Source of the DNA: UBA6168 sp964573725
GTDB lineage: Bacteria; Bacteroidota; Bacteroidia; Chitinophagales; Saprospiraceae
NCBI GenBank assembly: GCA_964573725.1
Contig: CAZNLJ010000003.1
Coordinates: 122,382 to 186,381, forward strand
Direction of reading: 5' to 3'
DNA: 64,000 nt
Part shown: piece by piece, positions 45,801-54,337 of the stretch
Numbering within the stretch: position 1 is the stretch's first letter
Layout of the letters: every line of letters starts with the position of its first letter
Notes under the pieces: model-generated
Database searches by the model: none
The model's input: the letters and a program-made list of their open reading frames with translations, nothing else
What the model was told of the DNA's origin: nothing
Translations under genes and position numbers: made by a program

Positions 45801-45970
45801 CCGATAAGCCGCCATTCCAGGGAAGCGTGCAAAGCGCTGTAATCGGGAACGGCCTGGGCGGCAGGCGGGGACGCTGCCTTGGCCTTCCTGGACTGGGCCA
45901 GCAGGCCGGTCGGTACCGGGACCGTCAGGCAGGCCAGCAGGACCGGAAAAAATAGTGCGCGAAGTTTCAT
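42815..45970 (-). CDS. Secreted BNR/sortilin-like beta-propeller protein (VPS10-type)
   Basis: 1051 residues from the ATG at 45970. A signal peptide (about 1-26) ends GLLAQ. The bulk (about 45-740) is made of BNR/Asp-box blades, with repeats such as GVWRTTDGGLSWENIS, GVYRSRDGGRNWERIL, LLWKSTDGGDTWSAL, GVFRSDDAGKSWTKV and MYISFDDGAHWTSF. This gives one or two large propellers of the sortilin/VPS10 or xyloglucanase fold. An Ig-like region and a helical, coiled-coil-rich C-terminal part follow (about 880-1051; IRDIKKQLTDLQQRLDKEVDKQ). Bacteroidota carry many such proteins annotated as glycosyl hydrolase, but no catalytic residues are evident. There is no T9SS domain. It lies downstream of the amidase gene in the same direction. 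Confidence 0.9.
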   Translation of the reverse strand: MKLRALFFPVLLACLTVPVPTGLLAQSRKAKAASPPAAQAVPDYSALHASLEWRLIGPFRGGRSAAVTGVPGKPDLYYMGSTGGGVWRTTDGGLSWENISDGYFGGSVGAVAVSHSDPNVLYVGGGEVTVRGNVSHGYGVWRSEDAGKSWTAVGLANARHIPRIRIHPGNPDLVYAAVLGDIYRPGSDRGVYRSRDGGRNWERILFANDHAGAVDLVMDPTNPRILYASTWRIRRTPYSLESGGDGSLLWKSTDGGDTWSALSGNPGWPQDTVGIIGVTVSPVRPDRVWAIVESKNGGVFRSDDAGKSWTKVNQDRALRQRAWYYSRIYADLKDPDQVYVVNVSYHRSSDGGRTFQAFNAQHGDHHDLWIAPEDPLRMVMADDGGAGVSYDGGKSWSTYHNQPTAQFYRLTADDHFPFRIYAAQQDNSTIRIAHRTQGGFITDKDWEETAGCECGHIAVDPRDNDIVYGGCYDGLIERKDHRTGFQRAVNVWPDNPMGHGVEDMKYRFQWNFPIFFSPHDPNKLYSASNHLHVTTDGGQSWELASPDLTRNDPSKQGPSGGPITKDNTSVEYYCTIFAAAESPLTPGLIWTGSDDGLVHLTTDGGAQWTDVTPPGLPEWAQVNSIEPSPLDPATCYLAATAYKSGDYRPYLFRTRDFGKSWELIVQGIDPDHFTRVVRADPDRPGLLYAGTESGMYISFDDGAHWTSFQKNLPVVPITDLLVKDKHLVAATQGRSIWIMDDLTVLHQLRPAMFDRPVVLFQPQDAYRTDGSRAGTSLSMGTNHRGGLTTHFFLSDLDSSGSEVSIAFLDASGKVWRSFHSRADEKKDQLQVKQGANTFTWNLRLPDAKSFDGMILWWARLSGPRIVPGDYSVRLTVGTDTLTQPFRLLQDPRSAASPEDLRAQFDHHTAIAEKISEAHEAIATIRDIKKQLTDLQQRLDKEVDKQSEILRFSKQLDSTLSVVERKLYQTQNQSGQDPLNFPIRLTNKLAHLLSLISQDYPPTRQALAVQQELTARIDDWLAVWYDARTTALPDLNRMIREAEVDLIGTKRR

Positions 45971-46051
45971 GGATATAGATTTAAGGATGAGCACATCGGA
46001 GGTATCCGGGGGACAAGTGGAAGGACAAGGCCGCCGGATGCCGTATGCGGG

Positions 46052-47263
46052 TCATGGGTCTACCAGCCCGTGGAAGAGCCAATCGGCCAGCAATTGTCGG
46101 TTTTGGGGCAGGATGATCCTTTGTTGGTCCGTCGGATGCCGGATATTGCCCAGTTCGATATAAGCAGAGGGCACCTGGCATTCCCGCAACATGTGCAGGT
46201 CCCTGGGTGAGACAGTACCGGCGTATCCCCTACCCTGCCGGTACTTGCGGTAGTGGAATTCCATGCTCCGGTGCATGCGGGTGGCCAGTTCCCGACCGGC
46301 CGGATCATCCGGATGGTAGTAAAAATAGAGGTCCGTCTGGTCGCGCCGGGACCGTGAATCGACATGGACCACAATCAGGGACTGGTCGGAGACACCTTGG
46401 CGCAGGTGACGCTGGTACAGTTCGTTGATAACGTCCGAGCGTTGGAACAAGCGGGGCTTATGGCTGAGGGGGATGGGTTCGTTTCCCCACACCACCTCAT
46501 CGGAATCACAGCGCAGGAAATGATCGTCGCGAATACCGTCATTGGGGTCTCGGGTGATCATGTAGGCGGTGGCACCATGGGCGACGAGGTTGCGGACGAG
46601 GCGCAGGGCCACATCGTAGGCATATTCGTCCTCGCAGATGGTGCGTCCCTGGGGCAGGGTGACCATGGCACCGGGATCCGGACCACCGTGACCGCTCTCG
46701 ATGAAGAAGACCTTACCCTGGAGGCTTTGGTCCTTCAGCGGCACATGTTCGTATTTTTTACCGAAAATGGGAAAACGGCGGTTGCCGGCGGGTTCCACGG
46801 ACAGGTTGACCTCACCTTGGGGGATGGCCGACGGAGGGACCTGCTCCCAGGCGGAAGGTTCCGGGCAATGCAAAAGGTGGAAAGGAACCCAAAGGACCCG
46901 ATCGGTGGTGAAAGTCGAGCGCCGGTATCCTTCCTTGAGCATGTCGGCATTATACCCTTCGATTTTACGGGCAAGGTCCCAATCGTCGGTACCGATGGTG
47001 GACCGGATACTTTTGCCATTGTAATCATACATCAGGACAGGCAGCAGGTAGGATTTACCGACCTGGAGTCCCTCGCTGCCACGCAGTCCGTTGATCCGGT
47101 AGAATTCCTCGTGATTGCAGAAGTTGCGGTCCAGGCCATACCGCCGCAGGAGGGCGTACACACCATCGCCGGGCAGGGCGGTGGCCTGCAGGTAGGGCGG
47201 GTCGCCCGAGGCGGGCCCGGCAAGGAACGGCAGCAAAGAGACCAAAAGCAGGAACGGGACCAT
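46052..47263 (-). CDS. N-acetylmuramoyl-L-alanine amidase (Amidase_3) with LysM-like N-terminal part
   Basis: 403 residues with an N-terminal signal peptide (about 1-20). Region 25-75 (LPGDGVYALLRRYGLDRNFCNHEEFYRINGLRG, VGKSYLLPV) resembles a LysM-type cell-wall-binding unit. The catalytic domain (about 185-400) has Amidase_3 zinc-ligand positions: His in ESGHGGPDPGA, Glu in CEDEYAYDVALRL, and His in VVHVDSRS. The catalytic Glu is probably in YIELGNIRHPTD. It would cut the amide between MurNAc and the stem peptide in the periplasm, in cell separation or wall turnover. It lies between the cytochrome-c lipoprotein gene and the BNR-repeat gene, all minus, with gaps of 162 and 81 nt. Confidence 0.9.
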   Translation of the reverse strand: MVPFLLLVSLLPFLAGPASGDPPYLQATALPGDGVYALLRRYGLDRNFCNHEEFYRINGLRGSEGLQVGKSYLLPVLMYDYNGKSIRSTIGTDDWDLARKIEGYNADMLKEGYRRSTFTTDRVLWVPFHLLHCPEPSAWEQVPPSAIPQGEVNLSVEPAGNRRFPIFGKKYEHVPLKDQSLQGKVFFIESGHGGPDPGAMVTLPQGRTICEDEYAYDVALRLVRNLVAHGATAYMITRDPNDGIRDDHFLRCDSDEVVWGNEPIPLSHKPRLFQRSDVINELYQRHLRQGVSDQSLIVVHVDSRSRRDQTDLYFYYHPDDPAGRELATRMHRSMEFHYRKYRQGRGYAGTVSPRDLHMLRECQVPSAYIELGNIRHPTDQQRIILPQNRQLLADWLFHGLVDP

Positions 47264-47425
47264 GCATCCTGGATTGAGGTGTATGGGGGGCCGGGCGGTA
47301 TCGGGTTATGCCCGGACGGTTCGTAAACTTCGGAAGTTCACTGAAATTAAACAAGCCGGACGCACGATTTCGCCGATCCGACGGTCGGTTCGCCGCCGGA
47401 TCCGGGCCGAAAGCCGGGGCGCGGC

Positions 47426-49615
47426 TCAATCATTGTCCGCGAAGGCATTGCGTACATAGGCGACGACGGCGTCCAACATGGTGGAATCCCAGGCGGGGTT
47501 ATCACGGAAGGCGGGCATTTCCCCATCGAAAGTGCGCATTTCCCCGCGGATTGACACCGGGCCTTTTTTTCCTTCCCAGACCACCTGTTTCAGGTGCGGC
47601 AGGTCGCCGTTAACGACGGAGGAACCGACCAGGGGTGGTGCCAAACCATTTCTTCCGGAGCCGTCCGACTGGTGGCAGGCTTCACAATAGGACCGGTAGA
47701 GCACGAGGCCGGCGGTCCTGCCGTCCGTGTGGGGGAACACCTGCGGCCGGCCGGACCGCCGGCTGACGGGTGTCCGGGACACCCGGTCCAGCCAATCCAG
47801 AAAGGGAGACAGCGGTTCACGCACCTCCGGCGGCAGGGAACGCAGGTGCCGGAGGAAAACCGGAGACGGCCCATGCTTGGCGGCGGCCACCAATTCCCAG
47901 GCGAGGGTGTCCGTGGCGTGTCGGAGGAGCACATCCGCGAGGATAGGCGCCAGGAGCGAATCCATCCCGGTACCGGCCGCGTGTGCGAGGGAGAGCAGGT
48001 AGCGGTCCGTTTGCGGATCCTGCCGTGAGCGCAGGATTTCCGCCACCGCCGGCAGCCAATCCCCCTCGCTCAGGTCAGGATTTGCCGATGCCAATTTCAG
48101 GGCGGACCAAACCAATCCGGGATCGGGCGCGGTCAAAGCCAGGCGGAGGATCCCGGGGGAGAGTTCCTTTCTGCCCTCGAGGGTCCAGAGGGCGTGGACC
48201 GATGCCACACCGGCGGATGCGCGGACCAAGTTTTCGAGGCTTTCCCTGGCCGGGAGGGTGCGGTCATGGACCAATGCTAGTTGGGCCTGCATGCGGCGGG
48301 CGGCCACCGGGTCGGAAAGTCCCCGGACCAGGTCTTCCGGCAAGCGGGGATTCCAGGGAGCAGCGACGGGAGGGCGGTCGTAGCATATCCGGTAGACCCG
48401 ACCTTTGCCGACGACCGTATCCAGCCCTTGTTCCTTCGTGGCGGCGGAGAGGAATTGCGACATATAGGCCCGGTGTTGGATGATGCCCCTGCGCATGTCC
48501 GCCACATAGATACAACCGTCATGGGGTCCGGTCGCGAGGAAGACCGGCCGGAAGGTACTGTCCTTGGAAGCGAGGAATTCCCGGTCCGGGTAAGCTTGTT
48601 CGGCAAACAAGCGACCGGTGGCCGGATCAGACAGGAGGCGGTTCCTTTTGACGAGGTGGGCCTCCGGTGCGCAGACGAATACATTTTGTTGAAAAGCGGC
48701 GGGAAACTGAGCGGCGGAATAGCACAAGGGCGCACAAGCGGCGGTAAAGCGGCGGAGTTTACCCAGGGAATCCAGTTCACCCGGTTCATAGCCCCGGTTG
48801 ACGAGGGTCCGACGGACCGGAAAAACCCGCTGGTCGGCCGTCAGGACGGTACCCGCCGCATAGCGGACCGGGAACCCGGGGCGACGGTCCGCCAGGCCCG
48901 GCAACACCTGGTCGCCGATCAGTTGCGTGGCATTGGTATTGTACAGCAATCGTCCGAGGGAATCCATGGTAAGCCCCCATTGACCCCGCTGCCAAACCGA
49001 ATCGATGCGCCAGGAATCGCCTTCGCGGCGGTACCGTTTGGGACAGTCCGCACTATACACCCAATTGTCGGGGTTGCAGAGCAATCCGTTGGCCTGGTAT
49101 TCCGGGTTATGTCCGGGCGCGTAGGCGCTGTCGACCAATACCCGCTTTCCGGGGCGGTCCCGGACAATCGGGACAAACCAAAGCGCCGGCGGTTCCGCCA
49201 GCAGCAGCCCCCCCGCATGGAAAGCCATGGCGCGCGCCATGACCAGGCTGTCGAGGAATACCTTCCGCGTATCCATGACCCCATCGCCGTCCCGGTCTTC
49301 CAGGATGACTACCTGTCCCGAAGGCTCCGTATCCGCATCCCCCGACAGGTCGGGCATGTAGCCCGGCATATTCAGGACCCACAGGCGGTTGCGGTCGTCG
49401 AAGGCGATGGACACCGGCGTATCGACAAAAGGTTCCGCCGCTACGGTACGGATGGAAAAGCCGGGCTCGATGACGAACTCGGACACATCCGGAAAGACCA
49501 CCGGCGGACCGGGCCGGCATGCCGCCAGCCATATCGGCAGCATTCCGAGCAGGGCAGCCCGGCACAGGAAGCCGGTACGAATTTTCAGGTCGGAAAAATC
49601 GGAAAACCAAAACAT
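47426..49615 (-). CDS. Lipoprotein with sugar-dehydrogenase-like propeller, HEAT-like repeats and C-terminal cytochrome c domain
   Basis: 729 residues from the ATG at 49615. The signal peptide ends in IWLAAC, a lipobox. A beta-propeller region (about 35-430; VSIAFDDRNRLWVLNMPGYMPD, VVILEDRDGDGVMD, NGLLCNPDNWVYSADC, GCIYVADMRRGIIQHRAYM) resembles PVC-type membrane-bound dehydrogenase domains. A helical HEAT-like section follows (about 450-620). A class-I cytochrome c domain ends the protein, with CEACH as the heme-binding site and a likely axial Met in GEMPAF. Such proteins are thought to oxidise sugars or related compounds at the outer surface of the membrane; the substrate is unknown. The frame is open 38 codons upstream without family similarity. 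Confidence 0.88.
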   Translation of the reverse strand: MFWFSDFSDLKIRTGFLCRAALLGMLPIWLAACRPGPPVVFPDVSEFVIEPGFSIRTVAAEPFVDTPVSIAFDDRNRLWVLNMPGYMPDLSGDADTEPSGQVVILEDRDGDGVMDTRKVFLDSLVMARAMAFHAGGLLLAEPPALWFVPIVRDRPGKRVLVDSAYAPGHNPEYQANGLLCNPDNWVYSADCPKRYRREGDSWRIDSVWQRGQWGLTMDSLGRLLYNTNATQLIGDQVLPGLADRRPGFPVRYAAGTVLTADQRVFPVRRTLVNRGYEPGELDSLGKLRRFTAACAPLCYSAAQFPAAFQQNVFVCAPEAHLVKRNRLLSDPATGRLFAEQAYPDREFLASKDSTFRPVFLATGPHDGCIYVADMRRGIIQHRAYMSQFLSAATKEQGLDTVVGKGRVYRICYDRPPVAAPWNPRLPEDLVRGLSDPVAARRMQAQLALVHDRTLPARESLENLVRASAGVASVHALWTLEGRKELSPGILRLALTAPDPGLVWSALKLASANPDLSEGDWLPAVAEILRSRQDPQTDRYLLSLAHAAGTGMDSLLAPILADVLLRHATDTLAWELVAAAKHGPSPVFLRHLRSLPPEVREPLSPFLDWLDRVSRTPVSRRSGRPQVFPHTDGRTAGLVLYRSYCEACHQSDGSGRNGLAPPLVGSSVVNGDLPHLKQVVWEGKKGPVSIRGEMRTFDGEMPAFRDNPAWDSTMLDAVVAYVRNAFADND

Positions 49616-49687
49616 CGATCTCGTGTTATCTTGAAGTTCGGTTGCCGGCAGCCATGGAAACCTACCGGCTTCCCGATGGAAAGGAGC

Positions 49688-49695
49688 CAAAGGTA
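49688..49695 (-). promoter_or_regulatory. -7 element for the cytochrome-c lipoprotein gene
   Basis: The minus strand reads TACCTTTG, a perfect TAnnTTTG, 72 nt before the ATG at 49615. The nearest TTG upstream is 15 nt away, shorter than usual. Confidence 0.5.
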
Positions 49696-49750
49696 AGTGT
49701 ACTTGGTCGCCAACCGGCCGTTCCGGCAAAAAAAAACCATTCTATACAAT

Positions 49751-50332
49751 ATGAAAAATCTTAAGTCACTCGTGGCATTGATTCCGTCCTTACTGACCTT
49801 CAGTGCCTGTTTCAACCAGAACAACATGGTTCAGAATACGGGCAAAGCCACGCCGTCCACCTCCGTGTACGATATCCCGCTCACCCGCATCGATGGGGAG
49901 GCCACCGACCTCAAGGCCTACAAAGGAAAGAAAATCGTGCTGCTGAATGTAGCCTCCAAATGCGGCTATACGCCCCAGTATGCGGATTGGGAGGCATTCC
50001 ACCGGGAACACGGGGAAAACGTGGTGGTCCTCGGATTTCCGGCGAATAATTTCATGGGACAAGAACCGGGTACCAACGAGGAAATCGCCACCTTCTGCGA
50101 GCGGAACTACGGTGTCAGCTTCCCGATGTTCGAAAAGCTCAGTGTCAAAGGTTCCGACCAACATCCCCTGTACGGCTGGTTGACAGACCCCGCGCAGAAC
50201 GGATGGAATGAGAAAGGTCCCAGCTGGAACTTCTGCAAGTACGTCATTGACGAGCAGGGCAAGCTGACCCATTTCTTTGCTTCCGGGGTGAAGCCGGAAT
50301 CGGCCGAATTCCGCGAAGCGGTCGGATTGTAA
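49751..50332 (+). CDS. Glutathione-peroxidase-family lipoprotein
   Basis: 193 residues from the ATG at 49751. The signal peptide ends in LLTFSAC, so it is probably a lipoprotein in the periplasm. The mature domain is a complete GPx fold: the peroxidatic Cys in NVASKCGYTPQY, the Gln-like position region GFPANNFMGQEPGTNEEI, a second Cys in ATFCERNYGVSFP, and Trp/Asn in PSWNFCKYVID. Cys-type bacterial GPx enzymes generally use thioredoxin rather than glutathione to reduce peroxides. It is divergent from the cytochrome-c lipoprotein gene. The ENPP-type gene downstream has its own promoter. Confidence 0.93.
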   Translation: MKNLKSLVALIPSLLTFSACFNQNNMVQNTGKATPSTSVYDIPLTRIDGEATDLKAYKGKKIVLLNVASKCGYTPQYADWEAFHREHGENVVVLGFPANNFMGQEPGTNEEIATFCERNYGVSFPMFEKLSVKGSDQHPLYGWLTDPAQNGWNEKGPSWNFCKYVIDEQGKLTHFFASGVKPESAEFREAVGL

Positions 50333-50381
50333 TCCCGACGCAACGTCGTAGCGCGCCCGGAAAGAGGTCTGGCAGGTATCA

Positions 50382-50413
50382 TTTGCCGCTTCCGGGGACG
50401 GTTCCTATATTTG
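50382..50413 (+). promoter_or_regulatory. Promoter of the phosphodiesterase gene
   Basis: TTTG (50382-50385), a 20-nt spacer and TATATTTG (50406-50413) match the Bacteroidota consensus exactly, 53 nt before the ATG at 50467. tilS probably shares this transcript. Confidence 0.85.
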
Positions 50414-50466
50414 TGCGCGATGCCGACCGAAAGGTCGGGAAATCAAGCGCAAACAAATCGAGGGAC

Positions 50467-51756
50467 ATGTTCATGAAACTATTATCCGTGACCCTGGTCC
50501 TGGCGGCCGGCTTCATCGGGTCGATTTCCGGGGAAGGGCGGCCGCTGGCGGCGCAAACCGGCCGTCCGATCCAGGGTCCGTCCGTACCCGGCGACGGGCA
50601 GACCGTCGTCTTGATTTCCCTGGACGGCTTCCGCTGGGATTACGTCGAGCGGTTTTCTCCGCCCCACCTGAGCGCATTCATCCGGGAAGGGGCACGGGCC
50701 GTCTCCCTGGAGCCCAGTTATCCCAGCAAGACCTTTCCCAACCACTACACCATCGCCACCGGGATGTACCCGGACCATCACGGGCTGGTGGACAACAGTT
50801 TCCGCGACCTCAACAAGAACAGCTTGTATTCGATCGGCAACCGCACCGTGGTGGAAGACGGCAGCTGGTACGGCGGGACACCTTTGTGGGTGCTCGCCGA
50901 GCAATCCGGGCTTCGGACCGCCAGTTACTTTTTTGTCGGCTCCGAAGCCGACATCCAAGGAATCCGGCCCACCCGATACCGACGGTACGACGGAGGCATA
51001 CCGAATGAGGAACGGATCCGGCAGGCCCTGGAATGGTTATCCTTACCGGATCCGGAGCGTCCCCGTCTGATTACCCTGTATTTTTCCGACATGGACGACA
51101 CCGGCCACCGGTTCGGTCCGGACGACGACGCCCGGCTGGGCGCCAGCCTGGAAAAACTGGATGCCGCGTTGGGAATACTGTTCGACGGCGTGGCGGAGTT
51201 ACCCATTCCGGTGAATGTGGTCGTGGTATCCGACCACGGCATGCAAGCCATTCCGGTCAGCGGCCTGATTCCGGTGGAGCGGTTGGAGGCGGTCGGGGAC
51301 GAGCGCTACGAAGTGGTCAACAACGGCGCATTGGTCCATTTATACCTGTCGGCAGAAACTGCGGCAAGCCCCGTTGTCGACCGGTTGTCGGCGGATGCCG
51401 AACACTACCGGGTCTACCACACCCGGGATGTCCCTTATTTCGATGTACCGCCCACCAACGACCGATGGGGGGACATCATCGTCGTCCCGGACAGTGGCCA
51501 CTACTTCGCCGGCGTCCGCGTCATGGGCCTGCGCAAGGCCGCGGGTCAGCCGGTCATCGGGGAACACGGGTTCGATACCGGCCGGCGGGACATGCACGGC
51601 ATCTTCTATGCAAAAGGACCCGGCATTCGGCAGGGGCTGACCCTTCCCACCTTCAAGAACATCCATGTATATCCGTTCCTATGCCGCCTGCTGGGGCTGG
51701 AGATACCGGCGGAAGTGGATGGGGATCCCGCCGTGCTGGCACCGGCCTTGCGCTGA
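50467..51756 (+). CDS. Type I phosphodiesterase / nucleotide pyrophosphatase (ENPP-like)
   Basis: 429 residues with a signal peptide (about 1-30, ending PLAAQ). Alkaline-phosphatase-superfamily metal sites are complete: Asp in LISLDGFRWDY, the nucleophile Thr in YPSKTFPNHYTIATGMYPDHHG, Asp and His in FSDMDDTGHRFGP, Asp-His in VSDHGMQ, and His in GEHGFD. ENPP-like enzymes cleave phosphodiester or pyrophosphate bonds of nucleotides or lipids at the cell surface, using two zinc ions. An in-frame ATG two codons later (50473) is an alternative start. tilS follows after 51 nt with no promoter seen. Confidence 0.93.
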   Translation: MFMKLLSVTLVLAAGFIGSISGEGRPLAAQTGRPIQGPSVPGDGQTVVLISLDGFRWDYVERFSPPHLSAFIREGARAVSLEPSYPSKTFPNHYTIATGMYPDHHGLVDNSFRDLNKNSLYSIGNRTVVEDGSWYGGTPLWVLAEQSGLRTASYFFVGSEADIQGIRPTRYRRYDGGIPNEERIRQALEWLSLPDPERPRLITLYFSDMDDTGHRFGPDDDARLGASLEKLDAALGILFDGVAELPIPVNVVVVSDHGMQAIPVSGLIPVERLEAVGDERYEVVNNGALVHLYLSAETAASPVVDRLSADAEHYRVYHTRDVPYFDVPPTNDRWGDIIVVPDSGHYFAGVRVMGLRKAAGQPVIGEHGFDTGRRDMHGIFYAKGPGIRQGLTLPTFKNIHVYPFLCRLLGLEIPAEVDGDPAVLAPALR

Positions 51757-51807
51757 ACCTAACCCGGTCCGTACACCGCCGGGGTTGAGATACCATCCGG
51801 AAACAAG

Positions 51808-53145
51808 ATGCGTGCAGGATTTCTGACATACATGCGGGAAGAGGCCCTGGTCGGGACCGGGGAACAAACCTTGCTGGCCGTCAGCGGCGGGATGGACTCG
51901 ATGGTCATGGCCCATCTTTTCCAAAGCGGACAGTTGCCTTTCCAGGTGGCCCATTGCAATTTCGGGTTACGCGGCACGGAATCCGACGGGGACGAAGCCT
52001 TCGTCGCGGAAACCTGTCACCGATGGCAAGTGCCCTTCCATCAGGTCCGGTTCGATACGGCCACCTATGCGAAGGGCAAGGGACTTTCCATACAAATGGC
52101 GGCCAGGGAGTTGCGTTACGAATGGCTCGCGCGGACCGCGGCTTCCGTAGGTTGCACCGCAATCGCCACCGCCCACCACCTGGACGACGCCATCGAGACC
52201 TTCCTGATAAACTTTACGCGGGGTTGCGGCATCAGCGGGCTGCATGGCATCCTTCCGAAAAAAGGGAACATCATCCGCCCCTTGCTGTGGGCGGACCGGG
52301 AGACCATCCGGCGATTTGCGGCAGCTTGCGGAATCGCCTTTCGGACGGACCGGTCCAACGAGAGCCTGCGCTACACCCGCAACCTGTTGCGTCACCGGGT
52401 CGTGCCGGTCCTGCAACAGGTAAATCCATCCCTCCAGTCGGGTGCAGGCCGGACCTTCCGACGGATTCAGGATGCCGAGGCCTTGGCCGGATATGCCCTG
52501 GCGGAGATAAGCAGGACCGTGTGGGCACAAATCGACCGGAACACTTTTCAGGTCGACCTGAAAACCCTGCGCGGTTATCCCGCCCCGTTGACGGTACTGC
52601 ATCATTTGCTCCATCCATACGGCTTCCAAGAAGCCCAGCTTGCGCAGATCTGGGATCGGGCAGCCGGGCAGCCGGGAGCCCGGTTCCTCGGCAAAGGATG
52701 GAATCTGGAATTACGCGGCGACCACCTGATCCTGTCCACGCAAGATAATTCCGGCGGCGAATTCACAATCGAAGAAATCCCGGTGGCTACCCTTCCGCTG
52801 GGAGACGGGAGCAGCCTGTCCTTCCGGCGGCACGGCGAAGCGCCTGCCGGCTTCGAAGGCGGCCGGGCGGTCTGCTGGGTGGACGAGGAGCAGCTACAGT
52901 TACCGTTGGTCGTCCGGCATTGGCGGCCGGGCGACCGGTTCCAGCCATTGGGGATGGGTGGGAAGCAAAGGAAGCTGCAGGACTACTTTTCGGATGAGAA
53001 AGTCCCGCGGTCCTTCAAAGACCGCATTTGGTTATTGGAAAGTGCCGGACGGATTGTCTGGGTGGTAGGCATGCGGGCGGATGAGCGGTTCAAGTTAGGT
53101 CCGAAGACCCGCCGGTTCTTGGAAATCCGGAAGGAATCGAAATAA
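51808..53145 (+). CDS. tilS: tRNA(Ile)-lysidine synthetase
   Basis: 445 residues. Converts C34 of the CAU-anticodon tRNA-Ile to lysidine, which changes its reading from AUG to AUA. The PP-loop SGGMDS lies at about 26-31 in LLAVSGGMDSMVMAHLF. HCNFGLRGTESDGDE and TAHHLDDAIETFLINFTRG follow in the N-terminal ATPase domain. The C-terminal TilS domain is recognisable in VVRHWRPGDRFQPLGMGGKQRKLQDYFSDEKVPRSFKDR. It lies 51 nt downstream of the phosphodiesterase gene and probably shares its promoter. The protein has the usual length and all motifs. Confidence 0.97.
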   Translation: MRAGFLTYMREEALVGTGEQTLLAVSGGMDSMVMAHLFQSGQLPFQVAHCNFGLRGTESDGDEAFVAETCHRWQVPFHQVRFDTATYAKGKGLSIQMAARELRYEWLARTAASVGCTAIATAHHLDDAIETFLINFTRGCGISGLHGILPKKGNIIRPLLWADRETIRRFAAACGIAFRTDRSNESLRYTRNLLRHRVVPVLQQVNPSLQSGAGRTFRRIQDAEALAGYALAEISRTVWAQIDRNTFQVDLKTLRGYPAPLTVLHHLLHPYGFQEAQLAQIWDRAAGQPGARFLGKGWNLELRGDHLILSTQDNSGGEFTIEEIPVATLPLGDGSSLSFRRHGEAPAGFEGGRAVCWVDEEQLQLPLVVRHWRPGDRFQPLGMGGKQRKLQDYFSDEKVPRSFKDRIWLLESAGRIVWVVGMRADERFKLGPKTRRFLEIRKESK

Positions 53146-53258
53146 AGGCAACATTTTTGTCAGGTATCAACGCTCCGGAAGAACCTACGAGCGCGCCGGT
53201 CCCGGTAACGGCGGTCCTGCGTGTTCGGGGGTATTTTCCGTACAATCGACCAATTCTC

Positions 53259-54314
53259 ATGAAGCAAGGCAAACTCAACCACCTGATGGCTGCGGCCCTG
53301 ACCGTGCTGTCCATCATTCCGGCCATCTCCCAGGAAGTGTCGGCGGAGCAGCGTTCCCTGATTACCAAGCGTACGGCGAGTTGGTGTCCGAACTGCGGCA
53401 CCTGGGGCTGGAACCTCTTCAAAGAGCTGATTGCGGATAACTCACAAAAGGCGGTGCTGATTGCCGCGCATTACGACGGGGCGTTGGCCGTACCGGCGGC
53501 GGAAGCGTTGACCGACAATTTCGGCGGATTTTACCAGCCTCGTTTTTTCCTGGACGAAACGGACCAGAATGCCACCTCCGGCAATGCCGCTGCCGTCCAG
53601 TCCACCATACGCGACCAGGTGAACGCCGCCTTCCAGCAGGCCCCGGTCGCCAACACCGCCTTCCAGCCCGGTTATTTCGCCGGGGAGATCCAGGTACCCG
53701 CCAAGGTCAAGTTCTTCCAGGATGCGCAGGGACAATATTTCCTCGGCATGTACCTGCTTGAAAACAACGTGACCGCCTTCCAGTCCGGCATCGGTGCCGA
53801 TGCGGTACACCAGAAGCTGTTCCGCGCCTCCTTCACGGCGAGCACCTGGGGGCTTGAGATCGTGAACGGGTCGGTAACCGCAGGGACGGAATTTTCGCTG
53901 GATTTCAGCTTATCCGCCAACGACCCCCAGGCATCGGACTATGAGGTGGTCGGGGTGATCTGGAAAAAGGAGGGGGAAAAATACCTTCCCGTCAACACAT
54001 GGTCGACGGCGACCTTCGGGACTCCCACGCTCGGCGAAACGGCGGCGGCCGTATTGCCGAGGCTGACCGTATGGCCGCAACCCATGAGCCACAGCGGCTA
54101 CGCCCAGCTTGACCTACCGCAGGCACAGCAGGTCCGCCTGGTGCTATCGGACGGCGAAGGAAGACTAATCCGGGAAATCCATCGCGGCCATCTGGGTGCC
54201 GGGATGCATTCCTTCGACTTGCGGGCCGATTTGGCGAACTTGCCGAGGGGCACCTATATCCTTCAGGCACAAACGTCCGCCGGCAGCCGCAGCACGCCGC
54301 TGTTGGTCCAATAA
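53259..54314 (+). CDS. Omp28-like thioredoxin-fold protein with type-A T9SS sorting domain
   Basis: 351 residues from the ATG at 53259. A signal peptide (about 1-25) ends AISQ. The mature domain opens with LITKRTASWCPNCGTWGWNLFKEL, a CxxC thioredoxin-like site, followed by AVLIAAHYDGALAVPAAEALT and FYQPRFFLDETDQ, as in Omp28-related outer-membrane proteins. A beta domain follows. The last ~85 residues (LPRLTVWPQPMSHSGYAQL ... LPRGTYILQAQ) form a type-A T9SS sorting domain. The protein is therefore probably exported to the surface or medium as a disulfide-active or binding protein. Its gene is convergent with queE, 23 nt away. Confidence 0.88.
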   Translation: MKQGKLNHLMAAALTVLSIIPAISQEVSAEQRSLITKRTASWCPNCGTWGWNLFKELIADNSQKAVLIAAHYDGALAVPAAEALTDNFGGFYQPRFFLDETDQNATSGNAAAVQSTIRDQVNAAFQQAPVANTAFQPGYFAGEIQVPAKVKFFQDAQGQYFLGMYLLENNVTAFQSGIGADAVHQKLFRASFTASTWGLEIVNGSVTAGTEFSLDFSLSANDPQASDYEVVGVIWKKEGEKYLPVNTWSTATFGTPTLGETAAAVLPRLTVWPQPMSHSGYAQLDLPQAQQVRLVLSDGEGRLIREIHRGHLGAGMHSFDLRADLANLPRGTYILQAQTSAGSRSTPLLVQ

Positions 54315-54337
54315 ACAGGACCGGCCGGCGGTATCCG

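Noticed and set aside
43109..45955. A 948-codon plus-strand open frame opposite the BNR-repeat gene
   Set aside because: Shadow of the Asp-box repeat protein on the minus strand; the plus frame shows no protein-like motifs.
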